Of a DNA stretch of 64,000 bases, positions 33,923 to 41,958 are shown in pieces. Source of the stretch: an uncultured Ilumatobacter sp. (lineage in GTDB: Bacteria; Actinomycetota; Acidimicrobiia; Acidimicrobiales; Ilumatobacteraceae); NCBI GenBank assembly GCA_905182555.1, contig CAJJBX010000015.1:31814-95813 (forward strand). The letters run 5' to 3'. Each line of letters begins with the position of its first letter. Positions within the stretch are counted from its first letter, which is position 1. The position numbers and the translations under genes were made by a program. The notes below the pieces were generated by a model, which saw only the letters and a program-made list of their open reading frames with translations, had not been told where the DNA came from and searched no databases.

Positions 33923-34923
33923 CTTCATCGAGTCAGCCGATCCTCACCACGGCCGACATCGACTGGTCGACGGTGCTCCCCGACGCCGTTCGAGTGTTCG
34001 ATTGGTCCTCAAAGGGCCGGTTACTGGCGATCGCCGCGGATGGCTCAGCGCTTGTCGGCGGGCCCGAGCGGATCACCGCACCGATGACCCCCGATCCGAG
34101 GGACGCGATCTGGCTCGGAGAACGCGCACTCGCCGTCGTGGACCCCGTCGTCGGACTTGTGACGGCCGGATTGAACTGCGGCCAGCCGCTGCCGTTCTGG
34201 GGAGCTTGTCGAGTCGGAACCCACGGGGGGCGGACCGTCATCTCCGGCGACGGCCGCCTTGCCGTACTGGGTCATTCGGGGATCAATCGCGTCCCGGAGG
34301 TGATCTGGACGGGGGTCGGTGTGACCCACGCCTGCGTTCACGTCGGTGGCGCCATGTGGGCGCTCGGTGGAACTAACGGACTGGCGTTGATCGACGTCGC
34401 ATTGGGTTGCGTCGACACGCGAGTCGAACTCTCCGGTGTCATTGCGATCGCCGCTCGGGGCGACGCCGGGCGGCTCGTGGCGAGCGACCTCGCGGGCGCC
34501 ATTCATGTTTTCGAACTCAGTGACCTCGACAGCGGGGTCGAACTCACGGGCTACTGCGACCCTGTTCGTCTCCTCGCGATGTCGCCCGACCACCGCCGCG
34601 TCATCGCTGCCGCCGCCGACGAGCTCACCCATTGGGCGATCAGCGATAGCGGGTGCGTGGCCGACGAACCAACTTCGATCGTCGTTCACGATTCGACGAT
34701 CACGGCGCTGGAGTCGAGCGACAGCGGCTTCCTCGCGACCGGAGACGAGTCAGGTGTGGTGTACGTGTGGTCCCCGCTGCTTGCCGAACACCCCGTAGTC
34801 CGCCTGCAACTCGATGGCGAAGTCACCGCACTCGCATGGAGTCGGGATGGCACCCGCCTTGCCATCGGGTCCGTCTCGGGGGAACTCGTGGTTGCCGACG
34901 TGCGAGCAGGTGCGTTGGCGTGA
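33919..34923 (+). CDS. WD40-like beta-propeller protein
   Basis: 334 residues, ATGA overlap with the gene before. Repeated blades end in hydrophobic-x-W/F units such as AIHVFELSDLD, TGDESGVVYVWSPL and IGSVSGELVVADV, giving about six or seven WD-like repeats (VRLLAMSPDHRRVIAAAADE; VTALAWSRDGTRLAIGSVSG). No signal peptide, so it is cytosolic and probably a scaffold for the neighbouring proteins. Its stop overlaps the flavoprotein GTG (GTGA). A propeller inside a Zur-linked operon is unusual. Confidence 0.8.
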   Translation: MTSSSQPILTTADIDWSTVLPDAVRVFDWSSKGRLLAIAADGSALVGGPERITAPMTPDPRDAIWLGERALAVVDPVVGLVTAGLNCGQPLPFWGACRVGTHGGRTVISGDGRLAVLGHSGINRVPEVIWTGVGVTHACVHVGGAMWALGGTNGLALIDVALGCVDTRVELSGVIAIAARGDAGRLVASDLAGAIHVFELSDLDSGVELTGYCDPVRLLAMSPDHRRVIAAAADELTHWAISDSGCVADEPTSIVVHDSTITALESSDSGFLATGDESGVVYVWSPLLAEHPVVRLQLDGEVTALAWSRDGTRLAIGSVSGELVVADVRAGALA

Positions 34924-36203
34924 TCCCAGATCGCCAGCAGCCGCCCATCGTCATTGCCGGTGCTGGACCGCACGGACTTGCGACCGCAGTGCATCTCGTC
35001 ACTGCAGCACCTTGCCTGCGCGACCGTCTCGTCGTCGTGGACCCAGCGGGGGACTGGTTGGTCCAATGGCGTGACCAGTTCGCTCGACTCGACATAGCTC
35101 ATCTTCGTTCGCCAGCAGTGCACCATCCTGCGCCTCGGGCGGGACTGCTGATGGAGCACACCGCCACTCATCGACTTCCGACGACCGGTGCTCGCTACGG
35201 TCTTCCCACAACGGAGGCCTTCGAACACTTCTGTGACGCGTTGATCGACCATCACCGACTCGGTTCGCTCGTCACGTCCGGCGTAGTCGTCGATGTCCTC
35301 GCCGGATCGGACGACGATGCGCTCGCCGTCACGGTGGATGTCGGGAATGATCGCTGCTCGACGCTGATTGCAGAACGGCTCGTGATTGCGTCGAATCCCA
35401 GCAAGCCGAACGTTCCCGAGTGGGCGCAGGATCTGCCATCCGACGTCGTCGAGCCGGCAGCGTTGGTCGACCTTGGCTGTATTGGTGACCTCGGCGAAGT
35501 TCAGGTTCTGATCATCGGTTCCGGGCTCACGGCAGCTCACCTGGCATATGGCGCCGCCCGACGAGGCGCACGCGTCACCATGGTCTGCCGAGGTCGCCTC
35601 GCCGAACGCGGTTTCGATACCGATCCGGGATGGCTTGGTCCGAGGGAGTTGGACCGTTATCAGACGATCGACGACCCAGCCGAGCGATTGCGGGTCGCTC
35701 GCGCTGCCCGTGGCGGAGGCACGATCCCGTCGTGGATGCTCGGCGAACTCCGGCTTCTCGCCGAATCAGACAAGTTCACCATCGTTGAGCTTGCTGAAGT
35801 TGCGCTCGTCGATCGGAGTACCGAAGGGGCCGCTCGTTTCGACATTACGACCAGCGACGGTAGCCAGCGATCGGTATCGGTTGATCGATGTTGGCTGGCG
35901 ACCGGAACCGAGCCGACACTCGATGCCTTTCCAGCTATCGATCGACTCCGCGGGCGCATCCCGATGGTTGGGCTACTACCGATTCCGTGTCGCGACCTCA
36001 CGATCGGCAGGCTTCCGGTTCATGTGACCGGGCGTCTCGCAACCATCGAACTGGGCCCCGCCGCAGGAAACCTCTGGGGAGCACGCCAAAGCGCCCGACG
36101 CATCACCCGTTCGATCACCGGACTGGACCTCGAACTGGAGGCCGACGTCGCCCGGTCGCCCGGTCGCCCGCTCAGTGGTCGCCCGTTCGTCTCACGCACT
36201 TAG
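34920..36203 (+). CDS. FAD/NAD(P)-binding oxidoreductase, flavin-monooxygenase-like
   Basis: 427 residues from GTG 34920. FAD binding is shown by [13 protein letters not shown] (Gly14, Gly16, Gly19) and an acidic end of the second strand (VVVDPAGDW). A second Rossmann motif ([17 protein letters not shown], residues 196-212) fits NADPH. The segment [14 protein letters not shown] resembles the hinge of Baeyer-Villiger or N-hydroxylating monooxygenases, and [15 protein letters not shown] closes the FAD domain. An amine- or thiol-hydroxylating role, for example in a metallophore, is a guess. It is tightly coupled to the WD40 gene. Confidence 0.8.
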   Translation: MIPDRQQPPIVIAGAGPHGLATAVHLVTAAPCLRDRLVVVDPAGDWLVQWRDQFARLDIAHLRSPAVHHPAPRAGLLMEHTATHRLPTTGARYGLPTTEAFEHFCDALIDHHRLGSLVTSGVVVDVLAGSDDDALAVTVDVGNDRCSTLIAERLVIASNPSKPNVPEWAQDLPSDVVEPAALVDLGCIGDLGEVQVLIIGSGLTAAHLAYGAARRGARVTMVCRGRLAERGFDTDPGWLGPRELDRYQTIDDPAERLRVARAARGGGTIPSWMLGELRLLAESDKFTIVELAEVALVDRSTEGAARFDITTSDGSQRSVSVDRCWLATGTEPTLDAFPAIDRLRGRIPMVGLLPIPCRDLTIGRLPVHVTGRLATIELGPAAGNLWGARQSARRITRSITGLDLELEADVARSPGRPLSGRPFVSRT

Positions 36204-36227
36204 ATACCCACCAAAACGAAAGCAAGC

Positions 36228-37482
36228 ATGTCTTCAAAAACACTCCCACTCGAGTCGCCTCTCGTCGGCTCCCTGCCCGGTGACGGTGCTCTCCGGCTTC
36301 CTCGGCGCCGGCAAGACCACGCTGTTGAACCACATCCTCAACAATCGTGATGGCCGCAGAGTCGCGGTGATTGTCAACGACATGAGCGAGATCAACATCG
36401 ATGCTCAACTCGTTTCCGGCGAGGTGCAACTCGACCGGACCGAGGAACGTCTGATCGAGATGACCAACGGGTGCATTTGCTGCACCTTGCGTGACGACTT
36501 ACTGATCGAGGTCGGGCGTCTTGCAGATGAGGGGCGTTTCGACCACCTGATCATCGAGTCGACAGGGATCAGCGAGCCGCTGCCGGTCGCTGCGACGTTT
36601 CTCTTCGACACCGAAGACGAGCTGTCATTGATCGACCGATCACATCTCGACTCGATGACGACCGTGGTGGATGCGCACCGTTTACTGGGTCACTTCGACG
36701 AGGTCGACGAGCTCGCTGAGCTGGGGATTGGCCGAGACAGCGACGACCAGCGCACAGTTGCGGAACTGATCGTCGACCAGATCGAGTTCGCCGACCTGAT
36801 CGTGCTCACCAAAACCGACTTGGTCGAAGCAGACGACACCGAGCGGGTGGTCGGTCTGATTCGGGCGCTTAACCCGGACGCACGAATCGAGACCGCGCCG
36901 TTCGGTCGGCTCCCCCTCGAAGTGCTGCTCGACAGCGGCCGCTTCGATCCCGACTCGACGGGAGCGTTTCCTGGTTGGGCGCAGGCGCTCAATGGCGAGC
37001 ACGTACCCGAGAGTGAGGAATTCGGCATCACGAACTTCGTGTATCGGTCGCGTTGGCCATTCCATCCCGCCCGGCTGTTCGACCTGCTGTCAGAGTCGGC
37101 GTGGGGCGGAGTGCTGAGGTCTAAGGGCTTCTTCTGGGTGGCGACGCGCCCAGACGTGCAAGCTATCTGGCATCACGCAGGTGCTGCGGTGACCCTCGAG
37201 CCGTCGGCTGACTGGATGGCGACGGTTCCCCGCGAGCAGTGGGGTCTGGAACCTGAAGAGTTGGCTGACCTCGATGACCGTTGGGACCCGCTGCTCGGAG
37301 ATCGTATGACCGAGTTGGTGTTCATCGGGATCGACATGAACCACGACGAGATCACCGCGGCACTCAACTCGTGTGTGCTGACGACCGACGAGATCGAAGC
37401 CGGATTCGCCGGATGGGCCGACCTCGACGACCCGCTTCCGGACTGGGAGCACATCGACGACGATCTCGATCGAACGCTCTGA
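36228..37482 (+). CDS. CobW/ZigA-type GTPase zinc metallochaperone with an N-terminal frameshift
   Basis: COG0523 G3E GTPase. P-loop [15 protein letters not shown], metal motif [15 protein letters not shown], switch [16 protein letters not shown], specificity TKTD and the CobW_C end ([28 protein letters not shown]) are complete. The natural N-terminus from ATG 36228 ([17 protein letters not shown]) is in a different frame from VTVLSGFLG; one extra C in GCCCGG near 36276-36280 explains this. Otherwise starts would be GTG 36280 or GTG 36175. Zinc-starvation chaperones of this family load zinc into client enzymes. Last gene of the Zur-linked operon. Confidence 0.85.
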
Positions 37483-37483
37483 G

Positions 37484-38090
37484 CAGACCGATGTTCGCTC
37501 GACCGTCGAAGATTGGTTGGAAGAGCGACACGGCGCTGGTCAACGCGTCGTCAGCGGCTTGGACGCTGAGGTCCGGCACGGTTCGAGCGATTGCTGAGTA
37601 TCCGTTCCTCCTTGTCTTGTCCGCAAGGGTGAGCTGCAGCGGCAGCGAGTGACCTCGATGGTGGCATTCGGACTCGACGGCGACTTGAAGTTCGGTGGCG
37701 TCGATGGTTTGGCTCTGAGCGATCAGCACGATGTCGACCAGCTCTCGGTATCGCGTGCTGGGTCGGTCACCGGCGAACGTGCTCGTCATGGCGACGAGCT
37801 TGTCGGTGAGGTGGTCGACGACGGGGTAGATCCGGTAGTCGACGGTAGTGAAAGTTGATGTCTTGTGTGTGGCGCGCATGCTGCGGAACCCGGGCGAGGA
37901 GTCCGGTCCCGCCCTTGAGTACCCACGTCGAGTTTGGGTCGAGGAACAGTCGGGTGAGAAACCGGTCGTATGCAAAGTGACGCCGGAGCTGGTTGATGTC
38001 ATATCGCCCGTGTTCGGCAACGGCTGCGACTCGTACTTTGATGGCATCGTGCAACGCTGTGGCTGATGCGTAGCAAAGAGGCAGTGTCAT
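37484..38090 (-). pseudogene. degraded AbiEii-type nucleotidyltransferase toxin gene
   Basis: Two frames on the minus strand hold parts of one protein. The 5' part (DAIKVRVAAVAEHGRYDINQ, FLTRLFLDPNSTWVLKGGTG) is the AbiEii start including the nucleotidyltransferase GG motif. The 3' part in another frame (YPVVDHLTDKLVAMTSTF, STRYRELVDIVLIAQ) is its C-terminal region. The middle, with the second catalytic aspartate, is absent. No AbiEi-like antitoxin is adjacent. It lies between the CobW gene and a duplicated piece of that gene. Confidence 0.75.
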
Positions 38091-38125
38091 GCCTGAGAAC
38101 TTCCTTCGGCCATTTCGAGGAGTGC

Positions 38126-38202
38126 GGGGCGTTTCGACCTCCTGATCATCGAGTCGACAGGGATCAGCGAGCCGCTGCCGGTCGCTGCGACGTTTCTCTT
38201 CG
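38126..38202 (+). repeat. 77-bp near-identical copy of part of the CobW/ZigA gene
   Basis: This stretch equals bases 36531-36607 of the CobW gene at 76 of 77 positions (one A-to-T change) and is in direct orientation 1595 bp away. It codes for the [13 protein letters not shown] switch region and continues for about 14 codons in frame as a CobW-like relic before a stop. It may mark a deletion or recombination involving a second CobW copy. Confidence 0.9.
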
Positions 38203-38243
38203 TAGACGAATTCGAGGTTGCGACCGGCCCGCGGCAGGGGTGG

Positions 38244-38257
38244 TTAGGCATGCCTTA
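38244..38257. promoter_or_regulatory. Palindrome TTAGGCATGCCTTA upstream of the DtxR gene
   Basis: The core AGGCATGCCT is a perfect palindrome flanked by TT and TA. It resembles half-sites of DtxR/IdeR operators (TTAGGnnAGnCTnnCCTAA) and lies 67 bases before the regulator start, consistent with metal-dependent autoregulation. Binding is not shown. Confidence 0.45.
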
Positions 38258-38323
38258 CGACTTTGGTTCGATGGCTGATACAGTTCGACCCATGGATCGG
38301 ACCGGTGAATTTCATCCCCTATC

Positions 38324-38944
38324 GTGGTCAACGTAGGCCGAGCCGGTGCCGCCAACCTCGATGTGATCCAGGCACGGATCGCCGAACGGCTCGAAGTCAG
38401 TCGACCGGCGGTGAGTGAAATGATCAAGAAGCTGGCCACTGAAAAGCTCGTGGTAACCGCCGACGGTCAGATCCGTCTGACCGCTGCCGGACGTCGCCTC
38501 GCCGAGAGCGTCGTCCGCCGCCATCGTCTGGCCGAACGCTTCCTCACTGATGTCCTCAAGCTGTCTTGGGCGGAGGCGCATCACGAAGCCGGCCGCTGGG
38601 AACACGTGTTGAGCGAGTCGGTAGAACGCGCCATGGACAAACTTCTTGGTCACCCGACGACCTGTCCGCACGGCAACCCGATTCCTGGCTCCGCTTACGA
38701 ACCGGCTGACGTGATCCCGCTCAGCGATTCCGTGGTTGGCGCACCCGTCGTCATCCGGCGGATCACCGAGGAACTGGAGTTCCAACCCGGTCTGCTCGAG
38801 TTCCTGGAAGCAGCATCGATTCAGCCGGGCGAGGTCGTTTGCGTCACTTCGGCGTCGCCGGATGGAACCCTCACCGTGAGCGTCGGCGATGACGTCGTCG
38901 GCATCGGCGCATTCACCGGCGAGCGAATTCTCGTCAGCGCCTAG
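38324..38944 (+). CDS. DtxR/MntR/IdeR-family metal-dependent repressor
   Basis: 206 residues from a GTG at 38324. The helix-turn-helix (IQARIAERLEVSRPAVSEMIKKL) and the metal/dimer domain (VVRRHRLAERFL, HEAGRWEHVLSESVERAMDKLL, CPHGNPIPG) are typical, followed by an SH3-like FeoA domain (PGEVVCVTSASPDGTLTVSV). The first helix, which carries the N-terminal metal ligand in DtxR, is not recognisable, so the 5' end may be damaged or the true start misread. It precedes a bacterioferritin-like gene, which suggests iron or manganese control. Confidence 0.85.
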   Translation: MVNVGRAGAANLDVIQARIAERLEVSRPAVSEMIKKLATEKLVVTADGQIRLTAAGRRLAESVVRRHRLAERFLTDVLKLSWAEAHHEAGRWEHVLSESVERAMDKLLGHPTTCPHGNPIPGSAYEPADVIPLSDSVVGAPVVIRRITEELEFQPGLLEFLEAASIQPGEVVCVTSASPDGTLTVSVGDDVVGIGAFTGERILVSA

Positions 38945-39008
38945 CTGTGAACGATCAAGCCCTATGAGTCCTGATCATTGATCCCGGCAGGAAGAACCAC
39001 ACATCACC

Positions 39009-39452
39009 ATGGACACCATCATCGACACGACCGAAGTGAATCCGGTTCTCAACGACATCATGTTGGCTGAGCTGGCCGGTGTTGTTCGGTACACCCACTA
39101 CTCACTCGTGATCACCGGCCCGAACCGGTTGCCGCTGGTCCAATTTATGCAAGAACAGGCAGACGAATCGCTCGTGCACGCCCGTCAGGCTGGCGAGATC
39201 CTCACCGGTCTCGGTGGCCACCCGACGCAGGGCATCGGCTCGATCGAGGAGTCCCACAATCACACGATCGAAGCAATCTTGCGCGAGTCGATCGACCACG
39301 AGCGATTCGCGCTCAACCTGTACCGCAAGTTGCTGGGGCTCTCCGAAGGCCATTCGGTGTACCTCGAGGAGTACGCCCGCACTCAGATCGGCCAAGAAGA
39401 GTTGCACGTCATCGAGATGAACAAGCTCCTGCGGGATTACACCATTGGCTGA
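39009..39452 (+). CDS. bacterioferritin-like ferritin-fold protein
   Basis: 147 residues. The four-helix-bundle di-iron ligands are suggested by LAELAGVVRYTHYSLV, QADESLVHARQAGEIL, ESIDHERFALNLYRKL and QIGQEELHVIEMNKLL. Length is close to bacterioferritin (about 155-160). It would oxidise and store iron. An AGGAAG site lies 14 bases before the ATG. The next gene overlaps its stop and encodes a [2Fe-2S] protein. Confidence 0.82.
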   Translation: MDTIIDTTEVNPVLNDIMLAELAGVVRYTHYSLVITGPNRLPLVQFMQEQADESLVHARQAGEILTGLGGHPTQGIGSIEESHNHTIEAILRESIDHERFALNLYRKLLGLSEGHSVYLEEYARTQIGQEELHVIEMNKLLRDYTIG

Positions 39453-39825
39453 GCAGGCTCACCTCACGGTCGCTCCGCCTGCCGAGCGGCCCCGTGTCGG
39501 CATGTGTGTCGGCAAGGACTGTCGCAAGCGGTGCGAGTCAGCGAAGGTCCGCACAGTGCTCGAACGAGGCTGCGACGTCGTGGACCTCAAGTGCGTCGGT
39601 CTGTGCGATGGTCCTGTGGTCGTTGCACTCATCGACTCGGTCAAACCGGCGGTCTACGCGAAGCTCCGCACCAAGAAGCAGCGATCGCTGCTGGTGGCCA
39701 TGATCAGCGGAGACGGCCGAGCACGCAAGGAGCTCGCCGGCCGTCGAGTCACCAAGAAGAAGGTTGCCGCTGCGGTCGTCCGCCAGATAAGGCGTCGTCC
39801 TAGCGAAACACGCCACGCCGCCTGA
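39445..39825 (+). CDS. thioredoxin-like [2Fe-2S] ferredoxin-domain protein
   Basis: 126 residues from a TTG at 39445 overlapping the bacterioferritin stop. The cluster cysteines follow CVGKDCRKRCESAKV and CVGLCDGPVVVAL (Cx4C-type then Cx3C), the pattern of thioredoxin-like [2Fe-2S] ferredoxins, then a lysine/arginine-rich tail. It is not the Bfd fold, but its coupling to a bacterioferritin-like gene suggests a similar job: electron supply for iron release. Confidence 0.7.
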   Translation: MAEQAHLTVAPPAERPRVGMCVGKDCRKRCESAKVRTVLERGCDVVDLKCVGLCDGPVVVALIDSVKPAVYAKLRTKKQRSLLVAMISGDGRARKELAGRRVTKKKVAAAVVRQIRRRPSETRHAA

Positions 39826-39873
39826 GCACGCGCTGCTCCGTCGACTGCGACAGCCCCACGAACAGGGAAACGG

Positions 39874-39944
39874 AGCGGATGACGGGAATCGAACCCGCGT
39901 ATTCAGCTTATGAGCGAGATGTTCTACCATTGAACTACATCCGC
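39874..39944 (-). tRNA. tRNA with a Gly-type body but CAT at the anticodon position and a mispaired anticodon stem
   Basis: The acceptor GCGGATG/CATCCGC, D-arm GTTCAATGGTAGAAC and T-arm GGGTTCGATTCCC are nearly those of bacterial tRNA-Gly(CCC). The anticodon arm reads TCTCG-CTCATAA-GCTGA. Only two of five stem pairs form, and the loop carries CAT. The 3' side GCTGA is Gly-like while the 5' side and loop are Met-like. No CCA is encoded. It is either a chimeric sequence, a decayed gene or a true oddity; amino-acid identity is left open. Confidence 0.6.
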
Positions 39945-40036
39945 GAAGAGCTCCTACGTTAGCGGCGTCGAGCGGCTGACACGAATGCGCTCCGTCCAAC
40001 TGCCGAGCCAGCCACCGGTAGGCGCGACACTGGTCT

Positions 40037-41263
40037 ATGGCCTACATCGAACGCCGCAGGGTCCACGACGCTGACGCACACATCATGGAACCGCCCAACT
40101 GGCTCCGTGATCACGCTGACCCCGACATTCGCGACCGGCTTATTGTCCCGCAATACGCAAGCGAACTGGTTCAAACCGGCGATGCGGGTGCTGGCGAAAC
40201 GCTTGCCCCGGATGATCTCACTGCAGTCTTCCAACGGCTCGCCGAACGGCATCGCAGTGAGGAGTTCCTTGCCGACGAAGCCACCGAGGTCATGAACCGG
40301 AAGAACTTCGCCGCCACCGGTTCGTTCATTGCCGAAGACCGACCGCGCGTCCTCGACTACATCGGTGTCGACAGTCAGCTGCTCTTCAACACGTTCCACA
40401 ACTCACGGCTCTTTGAGTGGGAACACCCGATCAACGCCAAGCCAGTCGATCTCGACCTCGCCTACGGCGCAGCGCGCGCCCACAACCGGGGAATGACCGA
40501 GTTCTGCTCGGTTGACGAGCGCCTGCTCGCCACCTGCTACGTCCCGCTCGCCGATTTCGATCGGGCTGCCGCTATGGCTGCGGAGTCCATCGAGATGGGC
40601 GCCGCTGCACTGCTTGTGGCGTCGGGCTGCCCGGCCGGTCATTCGCCGTCGCACCGATCACTTGACCGTGTGTGGCGCCAAGCTGAAGAAGCCGGCATCC
40701 CCGTTGTCTTTCACGTCGGTGGCACGGGCGCACTCATCGACCCGAGCTACTTCAACAATGGCTTGCCAATCCCGCCCGACTTCCACGGGGGCGAAGAGAA
40801 CTTCCGCTCCGTCGACTACATGGCCATCCCGTTCCCACCTATGCAGACCCTGGCCACGATGATCTTCGACGGGGTGCTGGAGCGCCACCCCAATCTCCGC
40901 GTCGGCGTCATCGAGCAGGGTTGCACATGGCTCCCGAGTTGGCTGAAGCAGATGGAGTCCGCGATGGACGCCTTCGGTCGCCACGAGGAACGGCTGCGCG
41001 ATCTGTCGATCACGCCGGGCGAGTATGTGCAGCGCCAAGTCAGGGTGACGCCGTATCCGACCGAAGACGTCGGCTGGGTCACCGATCAAGTCGGCCCCGA
41101 CATCCTGCTCTTCAACACCGACTACCCGCACGTCGAAGGTGGCCGTCGGCCGTTCGAACGATTCGAGCGCAGCCTCGGCGACCGTTCCGAGGACGTCCGC
41201 GACCGGTTCTACGCCAACAACTTCATCGACCTGATGGGCTCGGCTGTTCACGCCCTCGTCTAG
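40037..41263 (+). CDS. amidohydrolase-2 family metal-dependent hydrolase
   Basis: 408 residues. The metal-binding start HDADAHIMEPPNWL, VFHVGGTGALIDPS and GVIEQGCTWLPSWLKQ, and the catalytic aspartate in FNTDYPHVEGG match the PF04909 group that includes decarboxylases such as ACMSD and 5-carboxyvanillate-type enzymes. The active-site histidine in HVGG and in YPHVEG are present. Its stop overlaps the convergent PaiB-like stop. Substrate is unknown. Confidence 0.85.
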   Translation: MAYIERRRVHDADAHIMEPPNWLRDHADPDIRDRLIVPQYASELVQTGDAGAGETLAPDDLTAVFQRLAERHRSEEFLADEATEVMNRKNFAATGSFIAEDRPRVLDYIGVDSQLLFNTFHNSRLFEWEHPINAKPVDLDLAYGAARAHNRGMTEFCSVDERLLATCYVPLADFDRAAAMAAESIEMGAAALLVASGCPAGHSPSHRSLDRVWRQAEEAGIPVVFHVGGTGALIDPSYFNNGLPIPPDFHGGEENFRSVDYMAIPFPPMQTLATMIFDGVLERHPNLRVGVIEQGCTWLPSWLKQMESAMDAFGRHEERLRDLSITPGEYVQRQVRVTPYPTEDVGWVTDQVGPDILLFNTDYPHVEGGRRPFERFERSLGDRSEDVRDRFYANNFIDLMGSAVHALV

Positions 41264-41904
41264 AACACTTCGCGCATTGCTACCGCCAACGCACGGTCGC
41301 GTTCAGCTGGTGAAGTGGCGTGGCCCACAATCACCTCGAGCCGGTCGGCGTCTGACCGGTTCTGGCTGAGCTTGCGTTTGCCATCCAGCTGGGTGATCTC
41401 GATTTCGACCCCGATGATTGCTCGGAGTTGATTGTCAATGAAGTCCGACGGAGCATCGGTGACCGCCCACTGCGGTGCGACATCAAGGTCGTGGCGGGCT
41501 GCTTCGTGGTGATCGGTGAGGTCTGACACGAGCTCGCGAACCCATTCCGGGTCGTCATGGATGCGAACCGTGCCGTGGGCATGGACGACCTCGTAGTTCC
41601 AGGTTGGGACCACTCGGTGATGTTCAGCCTTCGATGGGTAGCGCGATGGCGTGACGTAGCCGTCAGCGAGCGGGAACAACGCAAGCACTGAGGCACCGTC
41701 GAGCGCCTTCCATTGATTGTTTGCTCGGGCGAAGTGTCCGCGGAGCACACCGAGCTTGCCCGTCGATCGGTCGAGGAGCAGTGGCAGACCAGACGATGCG
41801 AAGGTGTCGCCTGCGTGTGAGACGACGTGCGCGAAGCGGGCACGCTCGATGAGTTCGTGGATCATGGCGATGTCGTCGACGCGGTTGGCCGGCGGGTTGT
41901 ACAT
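41260..41904 (-). CDS. PaiB-like FMN-binding protein
   Basis: 214 residues from ATG 41904 (MYNPPANRVDDIAMIHELIE), the standard beginning of PaiB. GKLGVLRGHFARANNQWKAL, then YVTPSRYPSKAEHHRVVPTW and NYEVVHAHGTV are the conserved core, with IIGVEIEITQLDGKRKLSQN at the C-terminus. The split-barrel fold binds FMN or heme; Bacillus PaiB affects protease and sporulation genes. Local role unknown. Confidence 0.85.
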   Translation of the reverse strand: MYNPPANRVDDIAMIHELIERARFAHVVSHAGDTFASSGLPLLLDRSTGKLGVLRGHFARANNQWKALDGASVLALFPLADGYVTPSRYPSKAEHHRVVPTWNYEVVHAHGTVRIHDDPEWVRELVSDLTDHHEAARHDLDVAPQWAVTDAPSDFIDNQLRAIIGVEIEITQLDGKRKLSQNRSDADRLEVIVGHATSPAERDRALAVAMREVF

Positions 41905-41958
41905 GAGGCGGAACGTAGCCCATGCGCCCGCTGCGCGCCGGTTGGGTAACGTGTCCCC

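Noticed and set aside
36531..38202. 77-bp direct repeat considered as attachment sites of an integrated element
   Set aside because: The repeat is coding sequence of the CobW gene, no integrase or tRNA target lies at the ends, and the interval holds only a broken AbiEii gene.
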